NCBI RefSeq assembly: GCF_000424105.1
Contig: NZ_AUJG01000012.1
Location: 23,489-87,488, forward strand
Source of the DNA: Lachnospira multipara ATCC 19207
GTDB lineage: Bacteria; Bacillota; Clostridia; Lachnospirales; Lachnospiraceae
DNA length: 64,000 nt
Reading direction: 5' to 3'
Shown piece after piece: positions 17,250-25,723 of this stretch; the first letter of the stretch is position 1; every line of letters begins with the position of its first letter. The position numbers and the translations under genes are program-made. The notes beneath the pieces were generated by a model that did no database searches, was not told the origin of the DNA, and saw only the letters and a program-made list of their open reading frames with translations.

Positions 17250-18545
17250 ATGGAACAGTTTGTTGTTAAAGGTGGATCACCACTAAATGGTAGTGTGTCT
17301 ATTGGTGGTGCTAAGAATGCAGCTCTTGGAATTTTAGCTGCAGCAATTATGAGTGATGAGACAGTTACAATAGAGAACGTACCTAATGTTAGAGATACAA
17401 GAGTACTTTTACAGGCAATTCAGGGGATTGGTGCAAAGGTTAAATATTTAGATAACAATACAGTAGAAATTAATGGCTCAACTATTAATGATGTAGTTGT
17501 AGATTATGATTATATTAAGAAGATTAGAGCTTCTTATTACTTACTTGGAGCATTACTTGGAAAGAAGCATGAGTCTAATGTTGCACTTCCAGGTGGCTGT
17601 AATATTGGTTCAAGACCTATTGATCAGCATTTAAAGGGCTTTAGAGCACTTGGTGCTAAGGACGATATTGATAAGGGTATGGTTCATGTTAAGGCTGAGC
17701 ACTTAGTAGGAGCTCATATTTATTTTGACGTGGTTACAGTAGGTGCCACAATTAATCTTATGATGGCTGCTTGTATGGCAGAGGGTTCTACAATTTTAGA
17801 GAACGCTGCTAAGGAGCCACACGTAGTTGATGTTGCCAACTTCTTAAACGCTATGGGCGCTAATATTAAGGGTGCTGGTACTGATGTAATTAGAATTAAG
17901 GGTGTTGAAAGCTTACACGGCTGCACATACTCTATTATTCCAGATCAGATTGAAGCTGGTACATTTATGATGGCAGCAGCTACAACACATGGTGATATTA
18001 CAGTTTGTGATGTTATTCCTAAGCATTTAGAGTCTATTTCAGCTAAGTTACTTGAAATGGGCTGTACAATTATAGAAGGTGATGACTCAGTTAGAGTTAT
18101 TGCTACAGATAGAACACTTAAGGCTACTAATGTTAAGACATTACCATATCCAGGCTTCCCAACAGATATGCAGCCACAGATGGCAATTGCATTAGCTGTT
18201 GCAGAAGGTAACAGTATGGTAACTGAAAGCATTTTCGAGAACAGATTTAAGTACGTTGATGAATTAGCTAGAATGGGTGCTAAGATTAAGGTTGAAGGCA
18301 ACACAGCTTACATCGAAGGTATTGAGAAGTTCTCTGGTGCAGATGTTAGTGCTCCTGATTTAAGAGCTGGTGCAGCACTTGTAGTAGCTGCTTTATCAGC
18401 AGATGGTTTCTCAGTAATTGATGATATTGAATATATTCAGAGAGGTTATGAGAGCTTCGAGAAGAAGTTAACTAGCCTTGGTGGTAATATTGAGAAAGTT
18501 GATAACGAGAGAGATTTACAGAAATTTAAGCTAAAAATTGGATAA
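17250..18545 (+). CDS. murA: UDP-N-acetylglucosamine 1-carboxyvinyltransferase
   Basis: Transfers enolpyruvate from PEP to UDP-GlcNAc, the first committed step of peptidoglycan synthesis. At 431 aa it has full MurA length. The catalytic cysteine is C117 in PGGCNIGSRP (fosfomycin target; the Cys form predicts normal sensitivity at the target). The N-terminal GGAKNAALGILAAAI and the PGFPTDMQPQ block are diagnostic. Start ATG behind AAGAGG. Many Firmicutes have two paralogues; this window shows one. DUF1858 follows 56 bp later. Confidence 0.95.
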   Translation: MEQFVVKGGSPLNGSVSIGGAKNAALGILAAAIMSDETVTIENVPNVRDTRVLLQAIQGIGAKVKYLDNNTVEINGSTINDVVVDYDYIKKIRASYYLLGALLGKKHESNVALPGGCNIGSRPIDQHLKGFRALGAKDDIDKGMVHVKAEHLVGAHIYFDVVTVGATINLMMAACMAEGSTILENAAKEPHVVDVANFLNAMGANIKGAGTDVIRIKGVESLHGCTYSIIPDQIEAGTFMMAAATTHGDITVCDVIPKHLESISAKLLEMGCTIIEGDDSVRVIATDRTLKATNVKTLPYPGFPTDMQPQMAIALAVAEGNSMVTESIFENRFKYVDELARMGAKIKVEGNTAYIEGIEKFSGADVSAPDLRAGAALVVAALSADGFSVIDDIEYIQRGYESFEKKLTSLGGNIEKVDNERDLQKFKLKIG

Positions 18546-18601
18546 AATTCATTTTTTGCCAGTAATTAATGTGATAGTATAGTTATATCAACTTATAAGG
18601 A

Positions 18602-18823
18602 GTGGAAGATATGGAGAAGAAGGTTACACAGGATATGATTATCGCTGATATCATTGCCCAGAATCCATTAGCAGTTGATGCTTTAATGGAATGCGGTATG
18701 GGTTGTATTACATGCCCAGCTTCACAGGGTGAATCTTTAGCAGAAGCTAGTCAGGTTCATGGCTTAGATCCAGAGGACGTTGAGGCTTATGTTAATCGTT
18801 ATTTAGAATTAGTTCAGCCATAA
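18602..18823 (+). CDS. DUF1858 redox-disulfide domain protein
   Basis: 73 aa, the whole protein being the DUF1858 / hybrid-cluster-associated domain: VTQDMIIADIIAQNP then CGMGCITCPAS, where the CxxC (C-I-T-C) follows CGMG. Such proteins are thought to bind or exchange thiols; the function is not established. Start ATG with AAGGAG. It is short but clearly coding by family. It sits between murA and recQ with its own terminator after it. Confidence 0.85.
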   Translation: MEDMEKKVTQDMIIADIIAQNPLAVDALMECGMGCITCPASQGESLAEASQVHGLDPEDVEAYVNRYLELVQP

Positions 18824-18842
18824 TTAATACATGAGTGAATTT

Positions 18843-18870
18843 AGAGTGTTGCCCATAAGGGTGGCACTCT
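18843..18870 (+). terminator. Terminator
   Basis: AGAGTGTTGCCC pairs with GGGTGGCACTCT, loop ATAA, then a T run just before the recQ ribosome binding site. Confidence 0.85.
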
Positions 18871-18888
18871 TTTTTTGAAAGGAATTCT

Positions 18889-20973
18889 ATGACAAGTAAT
18901 GAAATATTAAAATCTGTTTTCGGTTATGAAGAATTTAGAAGTGGACAAAAAGAAATAATAGATGAGATATTAGCAAAGAAAGATTGTCTTGGAATTATGC
19001 CAACGGGCGCTGGTAAGTCCATTTGCTATCAGGTACCAGCCCTACAACTTCCCGGTATAACAATAGTTATTTCGCCCCTTATATCTTTAATGAAGGACCA
19101 GGTCTTTGCCCTTAATCAGGCAGGTATTCATGCGGCCTACATTAACAGTTCCCTTACAGAAAGACAGATTTCTATGGCCTTTGATAATGCTTGCAGAGGT
19201 CAGTATAAAATTATATATATAGCGCCGGAAAGACTAGATACTAAGCGCTTTTTCGAGCTTATTCACGCAGTGGATATTTCCATGGTGGCAGTCGATGAGG
19301 CCCACTGTATTTCTCAGTGGGGACAGGACTTTAGACCGGCATATCTAAATATCGTAAAGTTTGTAAATATGCTTGAGAGAAGACCGGTTATTGCTGCATT
19401 TACAGCAACTGCCACAAAGGAAGTTAAGGAAGATATTATTAAGATTTTAGGTCTAAATAATCCGCAAGTTTTTATAACTAGTTTTGATAGACCAAATCTA
19501 TACTTTAGAGTGAAGCACGTGACAAGTAAGCCTGTAGAGGCCCTTAGATACTGCTTAGAACATAGAGATGAATGCGGTATTGTCTACTGTGCAACTAGGA
19601 AAAATGTAGACGAGATATGTGATTTACTCAATAGTAAGGGCATTCCTGCAACCAGATATCATGCGGGTTTGACAAACAAGGAACGTAGCAAGAATCAGGA
19701 CGATTTCATATATGATAGGGTTAAAGTTGTGGTGGCAACTAACGCCTTTGGTATGGGTATTGATAAGTCCGATGTAAGATATGTCCTTCACTATAACATG
19801 CCACAGTCTATGGAAAATTATTATCAGGAGGCAGGTAGAGCAGGCCGAGACGGAGAAGAGTCAGAGTGCTTATTACTTTATAATCCTCAGGATATTATTA
19901 TTAACAGATTCCTAATTGAGAATAAGGAAGCTAAGGATGATATAGATATTGAAACTCAAAAGGAAATTGCTAGACGAGATAGTAAGCGATTACAGGTTAT
20001 GATTGATTACTGTAATACTACAGCTTGTCTTCGTACTTTTATTTTACAGTATTTCGGGGAGCAGGCAGACTATAAGGATAGCAGAGCTAATTCCATGACC
20101 GCCTGTGGACATTGTTGCAATTGCTGTAATGAAGTGGATTTTGTGGATGTGACAAATGAAGCTAGTAAGCTAGTGGACTGCGTCTATGAACTAGGAGAAA
20201 GATTTGGCCAGGGCATGGTTATATCTGTTCTTCGAGGGGATGACAACGACAGAATTATTAGAATGGGACTTAATGAATTATCCTCTTTTGCAAGCCTAGC
20301 AAGTCTATCTGAACGCTCTTTAAAGGACATTATAAATGAACTTATAAGACAGGAAGTTCTAGTAAAGACCGCAGGTCAGTATCCACTTCTTCAAATGGGA
20401 CCAAGACGAAAGGTCTTTGATAATGGTGACATTAAGATTAGTATTCGTGATGAAGGCAAAGATAGCAGCTTTAAGAGAGAACTTACAAGGTCTAGAAAGC
20501 GTAGTCTAAGCTCTATGTCAGAGTCTGATTTCTCGGGCGGCAGAGCAGGTTCTAGCTATGGAGCTTTTGGAGCTGGCTATGGCTCGTCAAGCTATGGATA
20601 TTCTGACTACGGAGATGACTATTCTTATGGCAGCGCAGGAGCTAAGGGGCGTAAACGTGGACCTGCAGGAATTAGTAGAGATTACTATACTTCTGCAAGT
20701 AAGATAAATCTAAGCCCTGAGGCAGAAGAGCTACTTGCCAACTTAAAACAAGTTAGAAAGAGCATTGCGGCTAGAGAGAAGATGCCAGCCTACATCATAT
20801 TTGGTGATAAGACTTTGATGCAAATGTGTATCTATCGACCAACAAGCTACGAGGAAATGCTTGGTATCTCAGGTGTTGGTGAGAATAAGAATAAAAAATA
20901 CGGTCTTGAATTTGCTAGAGAAATAGCAAAATTTGATGGCAAAAAGATAGATGATAGTGACTGGGATTTGTAA
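18889..20973 (+). CDS. recQ: ATP-dependent DNA helicase RecQ
   Basis: 3'-5' DNA helicase of recombination and repair, 694 aa. Superfamily II motifs are in order: Walker A GAGKS (about 42), DEAH box in VDEAHCISQWG (about 138), FTATAT, and motif VI QEAGRAGRDG (about 322). The RQC zinc site has Cys in TACLRTF and TACGHCCNCC (about 382-412). A winged-helix part follows (about 425-520). An unusual Gly/Ser/Tyr-rich linker with a basic KGRKRG end (about 548-600) comes next, then an HRDC domain (about 610-690). Start ATG behind GAAAGGA. Confidence 0.93.
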   Translation: MTSNEILKSVFGYEEFRSGQKEIIDEILAKKDCLGIMPTGAGKSICYQVPALQLPGITIVISPLISLMKDQVFALNQAGIHAAYINSSLTERQISMAFDNACRGQYKIIYIAPERLDTKRFFELIHAVDISMVAVDEAHCISQWGQDFRPAYLNIVKFVNMLERRPVIAAFTATATKEVKEDIIKILGLNNPQVFITSFDRPNLYFRVKHVTSKPVEALRYCLEHRDECGIVYCATRKNVDEICDLLNSKGIPATRYHAGLTNKERSKNQDDFIYDRVKVVVATNAFGMGIDKSDVRYVLHYNMPQSMENYYQEAGRAGRDGEESECLLLYNPQDIIINRFLIENKEAKDDIDIETQKEIARRDSKRLQVMIDYCNTTACLRTFILQYFGEQADYKDSRANSMTACGHCCNCCNEVDFVDVTNEASKLVDCVYELGERFGQGMVISVLRGDDNDRIIRMGLNELSSFASLASLSERSLKDIINELIRQEVLVKTAGQYPLLQMGPRRKVFDNGDIKISIRDEGKDSSFKRELTRSRKRSLSSMSESDFSGGRAGSSYGAFGAGYGSSSYGYSDYGDDYSYGSAGAKGRKRGPAGISRDYYTSASKINLSPEAEELLANLKQVRKSIAAREKMPAYIIFGDKTLMQMCIYRPTSYEEMLGISGVGENKNKKYGLEFAREIAKFDGKKIDDSDWDL

Positions 20974-21042
20974 AATAGCTTTAGTAAGCGAGTCTAAAGG
21001 CTAAGAAGGCTTCATATACATATATAGTAATAATGTATAATA

Positions 21043-21071
21043 TTGACAAAGGTTTCTTTAGAAACTAAAAT
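21043..21071 (+). promoter_or_regulatory. Promoter of the GGDEF gene
   Basis: -35 TTGACA, 17-bp spacer, -10 TAAAAT. A TTTC/GAAA mini-dyad sits inside the spacer. Confidence 0.6.
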
Positions 21072-21115
21072 TTAATTAGAAGTTATTGAACGTAATTTTT
21101 AATAAAGAGGCCAGT

Positions 21116-22201
21116 ATGAGTGAATTTGAAGCAAGAATTAGATCGCTTATTTTACGAATTATATTAGTTGCTATTATATTTGATGTAATAAGCAATATTG
21201 GATTAACAATTTATTATATAGTTACAGATGATTTAGGTTCGGAAATATCTGTGTATTTGTCGGAACGCATTATAATGCCAACTGCAATTAATGTGCTTGC
21301 CCTAATTGCGGCGAAGCGTTTTAATGACTCTAAGAAAGAAACAGCTAAGTCAAAATATTGGGCATGTGCTATGGCCTTTGCAACAGTAGTGGGCTCTTTA
21401 GCAGTTTTCCAATGCTATTTTCCATGCCTTTGGACAGGACCAGCAATAGCCATGATCTTTTGTAGCATTTTCCATGACTTTAAATTAATAAGGGTAATGT
21501 TTATCTACAGTATGGGCATTATTGCCTTGGCCTATGTCTTTGTGGTGGGGGACTATCCTGAGAATATGTCCTTTTACATGCAGTGCGCTATAGTTAGTGC
21601 CATAATTACAGTGATTGCATTTTTATTAGCAAACGCCATGGAGGAATATGCAAGAAATGTGGCAAAGCTTAATAGGGAAAATCTTGAAAAAGAGATAGAG
21701 CTTAAAAGAAAACTAGATTTTGACCCTTTAACAGAGGTACATTCAAGAGGTTATATGGATTTGCGCGGCGAGGAGATGCTTAAAAATGCTGATAGATTTA
21801 ATCCAGTAACTGTTGCTATAATAGACATTGATGATTTTAAACAAATTAATGATAAATATGGACATGAAAATGGAGACAAGGTTTTAAGGACTTTGGGCCT
21901 TCTCTTAAACAGTCTTATTGATGAGAGACATACAATCGTTGGCAGATACGGCGGCGAGGAGTTCTTATTTATTTTTGAAGGTGGCAACATAAACGAGCAT
22001 GAGGCATTACTTGATGCCCTAAGAGAGAGTTTTTCTCTTATAAATTATGCTTTTATGGGGCCAACTAATAACTCTTGTTCCTTTAGTGGCGGTATCACTG
22101 TGACCTATGAAAGACAGCATTTAGATGAGGTCTTTAAGGTGGCAGATGAGGCACTTTACATTGCTAAGGGCAAGGGGAAAAATAACATAGTTAGGAAGTA
22201 A
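21116..22201 (+). CDS. Membrane-bound diguanylate cyclase (GGDEF)
   Basis: Predicted to make c-di-GMP. 361 aa from ATG 21116, which has AAGAGG upstream; a TTG 30 bp earlier is less likely. About six transmembrane helices (about 15-190) form an uncharacterised sensor. A linking helix leads to the GGDEF domain (about 205-360). The active motif is GGEEF in GRYGGEEFLF, and DFDPLTEVHSR marks the domain start. The RxxD inhibitory site is absent (ERHT at that place), so product feedback is not expected. truA follows 11 bp later. Confidence 0.88.
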   Translation: MSEFEARIRSLILRIILVAIIFDVISNIGLTIYYIVTDDLGSEISVYLSERIIMPTAINVLALIAAKRFNDSKKETAKSKYWACAMAFATVVGSLAVFQCYFPCLWTGPAIAMIFCSIFHDFKLIRVMFIYSMGIIALAYVFVVGDYPENMSFYMQCAIVSAIITVIAFLLANAMEEYARNVAKLNRENLEKEIELKRKLDFDPLTEVHSRGYMDLRGEEMLKNADRFNPVTVAIIDIDDFKQINDKYGHENGDKVLRTLGLLLNSLIDERHTIVGRYGGEEFLFIFEGGNINEHEALLDALRESFSLINYAFMGPTNNSCSFSGGITVTYERQHLDEVFKVADEALYIAKGKGKNNIVRK

Positions 22202-22212
22202 AGGTTAAGTTT

Positions 22213-22956
22213 ATGAAGAATTACAAAATGACTGTATGCTATGACGGTAGTAGATTTTACGGATGGGAGCACCAGCCAGATATAGAGATGACAATTCAGG
22301 GAAAGCTTGAGTCGGTTTTAAAGGAAATGCTAGGCCAGGAAGTAGAGGTTATTGGTTGTGGTAGGACCGATGCAGGAGTTCATGCTAAGGCATACATTTG
22401 CAATGTCCACATGGAAACTGAAATGTCAGAGAAGGAAATCAGGGATTATATGAATCACTATCTACCTGATGATATTGGGGTTAATGAGGTGAAGGTGGCT
22501 TCGGATAGATTCCACGCTAGATATAATGCCATGGGTAAAACTTACCAGTATGCTTGTTATATCGGGGATAAGAAGCCTGTATTTGATAGAAAATATGTCA
22601 CAGTCCTTGAGGGCAAAATTAACGTCGAGGCTATAAAAAAGGCCGCAAGTTACTTAGTTGGAGAACATGATTTTAAGTCTTTTTGTGGAAACCCAAAGAT
22701 GAAGAAGTCCACAGTTCGAGAGATTTATTCTATAGATGTTACATGTAGAAATGGCTATATGTATCTAACATATCATGGAAAGGGATTTTTACAGTATATG
22801 GTAAGAATTCTTTCAGGTACCCTAATTGAGGTAGGAGAGGGAAAGAGAAGCCCAGAGTCTATTATAGATTTGATTGAGGCAAAGGATAGAAGCCTTGCTG
22901 GACCAACCGCTCCTGCAAAGGGATTAACTCTATTAAAAGTTCACTATGCCAAATAG
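22213..22956 (+). CDS. truA: tRNA pseudouridine synthase A
   Basis: Converts uridine to pseudouridine at positions 38-40 of the tRNA anticodon arm. 247 aa, normal length. Catalytic Asp in GCGRTDAGVHA (about 49-59); other family blocks are DRFHARYNAMGKTY and GKGFLQYMVRILSGTL. Only 11 bp from the GGDEF gene, so likely in one transcript with it; GGTTAAG is a weak ribosome binding site. Confidence 0.93.
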   Translation: MKNYKMTVCYDGSRFYGWEHQPDIEMTIQGKLESVLKEMLGQEVEVIGCGRTDAGVHAKAYICNVHMETEMSEKEIRDYMNHYLPDDIGVNEVKVASDRFHARYNAMGKTYQYACYIGDKKPVFDRKYVTVLEGKINVEAIKKAASYLVGEHDFKSFCGNPKMKKSTVREIYSIDVTCRNGYMYLTYHGKGFLQYMVRILSGTLIEVGEGKRSPESIIDLIEAKDRSLAGPTAPAKGLTLLKVHYAK

Positions 22957-23126
22957 AAGAAACAAAACTTGTTATAGATATCAAAAATTCAATCTTTTAT
23001 GGAAATTTATGCCTATATAATGTAAAATAAAGGTTGTTTATCTCATTTGCAGATAAATATGAGTTTAGTTGGAGTCGCAATTTCTAACTAGACAAGACTT
23101 GATAATATAGGGAGGTTTTTTACAAG

Positions 23127-23840
23127 ATGACCCAGAAAACTAAAGTGGCCAACGTGTTTTTCAGAATAGTGATTTTTCTTGGCCTTATCGCATCAATTGT
23201 AGGAATTGTTGAGATGTGCTTGATTGCACTAAAAGAGAATTATTCAACTAATACCGCTGTAATTTATTATGGCATGGCGAATAATCTATTTATTTGGACA
23301 ATTGCCTTCATGGTTCTTACAGGAATTTCAGTTTTAGCTTTTATTATGAATTTTGTTTCACATAAGGCAGTGGGTACCCTTTCTTATGTATTAAGAACAA
23401 TTTTTATCTTTGTTGAAGCTTTAATTAACATTATTTTATGCACTGTAGCTTATGTATTTAACGTAGTTGCCGCAGTACTTCTTGGATATTTACCAGTAGA
23501 GAAAGTTTATGAAGTTAATTCATATATTGACGATGTAGATAAGCTTGAAATCTTAGTTGCAATCCTTGTATGTGCAACAATTGCAGCTTTTATCTTTTAT
23601 TTGATTTTAAGTGTTACATCGATTGTTTCACTTCATAAGATGAATAATAAGCTTTTTGAAAATGCATCACAGCCACAACAGAAGAATTACACAGCACAGG
23701 CAACTGAAGAAGTGACTTTAGAGGAAGTTGTTGAGACTCCAGTAGAGCAGGTAAAGCCTACAACTGAGACAGTAGCTCCAGTAGCTCAGACAGAGCCTAC
23801 AGCTCCAAGTCAGGATTTTTCAGGATTTAATAATAACTAA
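23127..23840 (+). CDS. Unknown four-TM protein with acidic Thr/Pro tail
   Basis: 237 aa, not recognised. Four helices (about 12-32, 51-73, 84-115, 148-172) are followed by a long hydrophilic tail rich in Thr, Pro, Gln and Glu, ending in PSQDFSGFNNN. ATG preceded by GGGAGG. The upstream 170 bp contain two small dyads (TTATCT/AGATAA at about 23038 and TTAGTT/AACTA at about 23064) and a TATAAT. A similar but shorter membrane protein follows after a terminator. No function proposed. Confidence 0.6.
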   Translation: MTQKTKVANVFFRIVIFLGLIASIVGIVEMCLIALKENYSTNTAVIYYGMANNLFIWTIAFMVLTGISVLAFIMNFVSHKAVGTLSYVLRTIFIFVEALINIILCTVAYVFNVVAAVLLGYLPVEKVYEVNSYIDDVDKLEILVAILVCATIAAFIFYLILSVTSIVSLHKMNNKLFENASQPQQKNYTAQATEEVTLEEVVETPVEQVKPTTETVAPVAQTEPTAPSQDFSGFNNN

Positions 23841-23845
23841 AATTA

Positions 23846-23869
23846 AAGAGCAGGAATAATCCTGCTCTT
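23846..23869 (+). terminator. Terminator
   Basis: Perfect 10-bp stem AAGAGCAGGA/TCCTGCTCTT with loop ATAA; the T-run is weak. Confidence 0.7.
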
Positions 23870-23897
23870 ATGTTCTTTATAGCAGATTAGGAGGCTT

Positions 23898-24416
23898 ATG
23901 GATAAGGTATATAGAAAAAGACAACTTGCATTTAGCATAGTTCTTTTACTTGGAGAACTAACAGGAATTAGATCTGTCATTTATATGTTAACATTTATTG
24001 GAAATTATAAGGATTTATCAGATGCTTCAGCTTTTGAAATGGGAGCTTCAGTGGGACTAAATTATATGCTTTTTTCAGTGCTTATAACTATAAGCTTCAT
24101 TTTAAGTATTAGAGCTAAAGCGGCAGTTAAGCATATGGAGTATCTTAGCCGTAACATTGATATGGTCATTGCAGTAATAATTACAAGTTCATCTTCAGTG
24201 GCAGTGCTTATTGTCATGATGCTTGGCTATGCAAGATATATGGGCGATATGGATATGCTTGCAAGAATTTATGAGTCAGAAGAAGTTAAGTTACTTATCT
24301 CAAATCCGCAGGAGTTCTACATTTACATGATTGCAGTAGCAATTATTTTACCACTAGCAATTAAGTCGATTTTTGACATTATAAATTACTTTAGAACTAG
24401 AAAAATAGAAGATTAA
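23898..24416 (+). CDS. Unknown four-TM protein
   Basis: 172 aa with four predicted helices (about 10-35, 50-72, 88-112, 140-165) and a short basic tail. Start ATG with AGGAGG 7 bp upstream. Not recognised. General topology is like the preceding membrane protein, which hints at relatedness but sequence similarity is not obvious. Confidence 0.55.
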   Translation: MDKVYRKRQLAFSIVLLLGELTGIRSVIYMLTFIGNYKDLSDASAFEMGASVGLNYMLFSVLITISFILSIRAKAAVKHMEYLSRNIDMVIAVIITSSSSVAVLIVMMLGYARYMGDMDMLARIYESEEVKLLISNPQEFYIYMIAVAIILPLAIKSIFDIINYFRTRKIED

Positions 24417-24479
24417 GAGATTAGAAGATAAATATAGAAGAAAAGAAGAAGTAAAAGATTATTGAAAATGAGGAAGTAA

Positions 24480-25694
24480 GTGGGAAAAATGAAACTAGTA
24501 ACACCTAAGTATTATGAGGAATTTAAATGCATCGCTGGAGACTGCACAGATACTTGTTGTGCAGGCTGGGATGTGGATGTAGACAAGAAATCAAACGATT
24601 TTTATAAGACAGTAACAGGACCTTTCGGGGATAGACTAAAGGCGGTTTCTGTAGATGATGAAGAGGGCGGCTGCACATTTACCTTAACAAAGGAAAAAAG
24701 ATGTCCCTTCTTAAATGATGCTAATCTTTGTGATTTATATACAGAGTTAGGAGAGGACAAGCTTTGCGATACCTGTGCAGAGTTTCCAAGATTTATTAAC
24801 AATTTTGGCGCCTTAAGAGAGATGGGAATTGCACCATCTTGTAAGACAGCTGGGGAAATTATATTTGCCAAAAGAGGAATGATGGAATTTAGCGAATCTG
24901 ATATTGATGAGGATATCGCTCTTAATGACATCGACCCTTTTGTATATATGCTTCTTAGAAGGGTAAGAAAGCTAAGCTTTAACTTAATTAATGACACGGA
25001 TTATAAGTTGGGCGAGCGTATTGCAGCCTTCCTTGCAATGAGCAGGGATGTGCAGCGACTTCTTGATATTCAGGAAGATGAGAAGATAGGCAACGTGCTA
25101 AAGGCCTATGAGAATAAGGATTTGGTGGATGAGGCTATTAAAAATATTAGAAAGAGACGTCTTGAATCAGAGACACTCTCTGCTAGAAAACTTGGTTTCC
25201 CTCAGGATGCTAAGTATTTTGAGCAGATCAAACACTACTTTGATAGTTTTGAAGGCATGGAAGTTATCAACCCTGATTGGTATAAAGTCTGTCAGGCTGT
25301 GGATAAGTTCTACGAAGATATCAAGGAAAGTAGAAAAGCTATTGAATTAAAGGACGAATTCAATGAATACTACAAGGATAGACTTGCTGAGTATGACCAG
25401 TTATTTAACTACACAATATTTAGATATCTACTAGATGCAGTTAATGACTACGATTTACTCTTAAAGACTACAATTTGTATTGTTTGGTATATTGTTTTAA
25501 AGGCAGCAGACATTGCGGTTTGGTATTGCAATGGAAAGACACTATCCTTTACAGAACAAGTTGATATAGCACATTTATACTCAAGACAATTTGAACACTC
25601 TTATTCTAATTTTGAAGTGTACAACGAAATGTTTGAAACAAATGAAATATATTCCGTAACTAATCTAGAAGCAATTTGCTTAATGTTTGACTAG
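24480..25694 (+). CDS. fliB: FliB-type protein (flagellin lysine-N-methylase family)
   Basis: 404 aa Cys-rich protein. The N-terminal CIAGDCTDTCCAGW (about 15-28), RCPFLNDANLCDLYTELG (about 66-83) and LCDTCAEFPRF (about 87-97) are the family signature; the cysteines probably bind an iron-sulfur cluster or zinc. In Salmonella FliB methylates flagellin lysines. Here no flagellin gene is near, and homologues are widespread in Clostridia without flagellar context, so the target is uncertain. The start could be GTG 24480 (better spacing from GAGGAAG) or ATG 24489. It lies 29 bp before an ABC exporter pair. Confidence 0.75.
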   Translation: MGKMKLVTPKYYEEFKCIAGDCTDTCCAGWDVDVDKKSNDFYKTVTGPFGDRLKAVSVDDEEGGCTFTLTKEKRCPFLNDANLCDLYTELGEDKLCDTCAEFPRFINNFGALREMGIAPSCKTAGEIIFAKRGMMEFSESDIDEDIALNDIDPFVYMLLRRVRKLSFNLINDTDYKLGERIAAFLAMSRDVQRLLDIQEDEKIGNVLKAYENKDLVDEAIKNIRKRRLESETLSARKLGFPQDAKYFEQIKHYFDSFEGMEVINPDWYKVCQAVDKFYEDIKESRKAIELKDEFNEYYKDRLAEYDQLFNYTIFRYLLDAVNDYDLLLKTTICIVWYIVLKAADIAVWYCNGKTLSFTEQVDIAHLYSRQFEHSYSNFEVYNEMFETNEIYSVTNLEAICLMFD

Positions 25695-25723
25695 TTTGGA
25701 ATAGTAAGAAAGGTAATTTTAGT

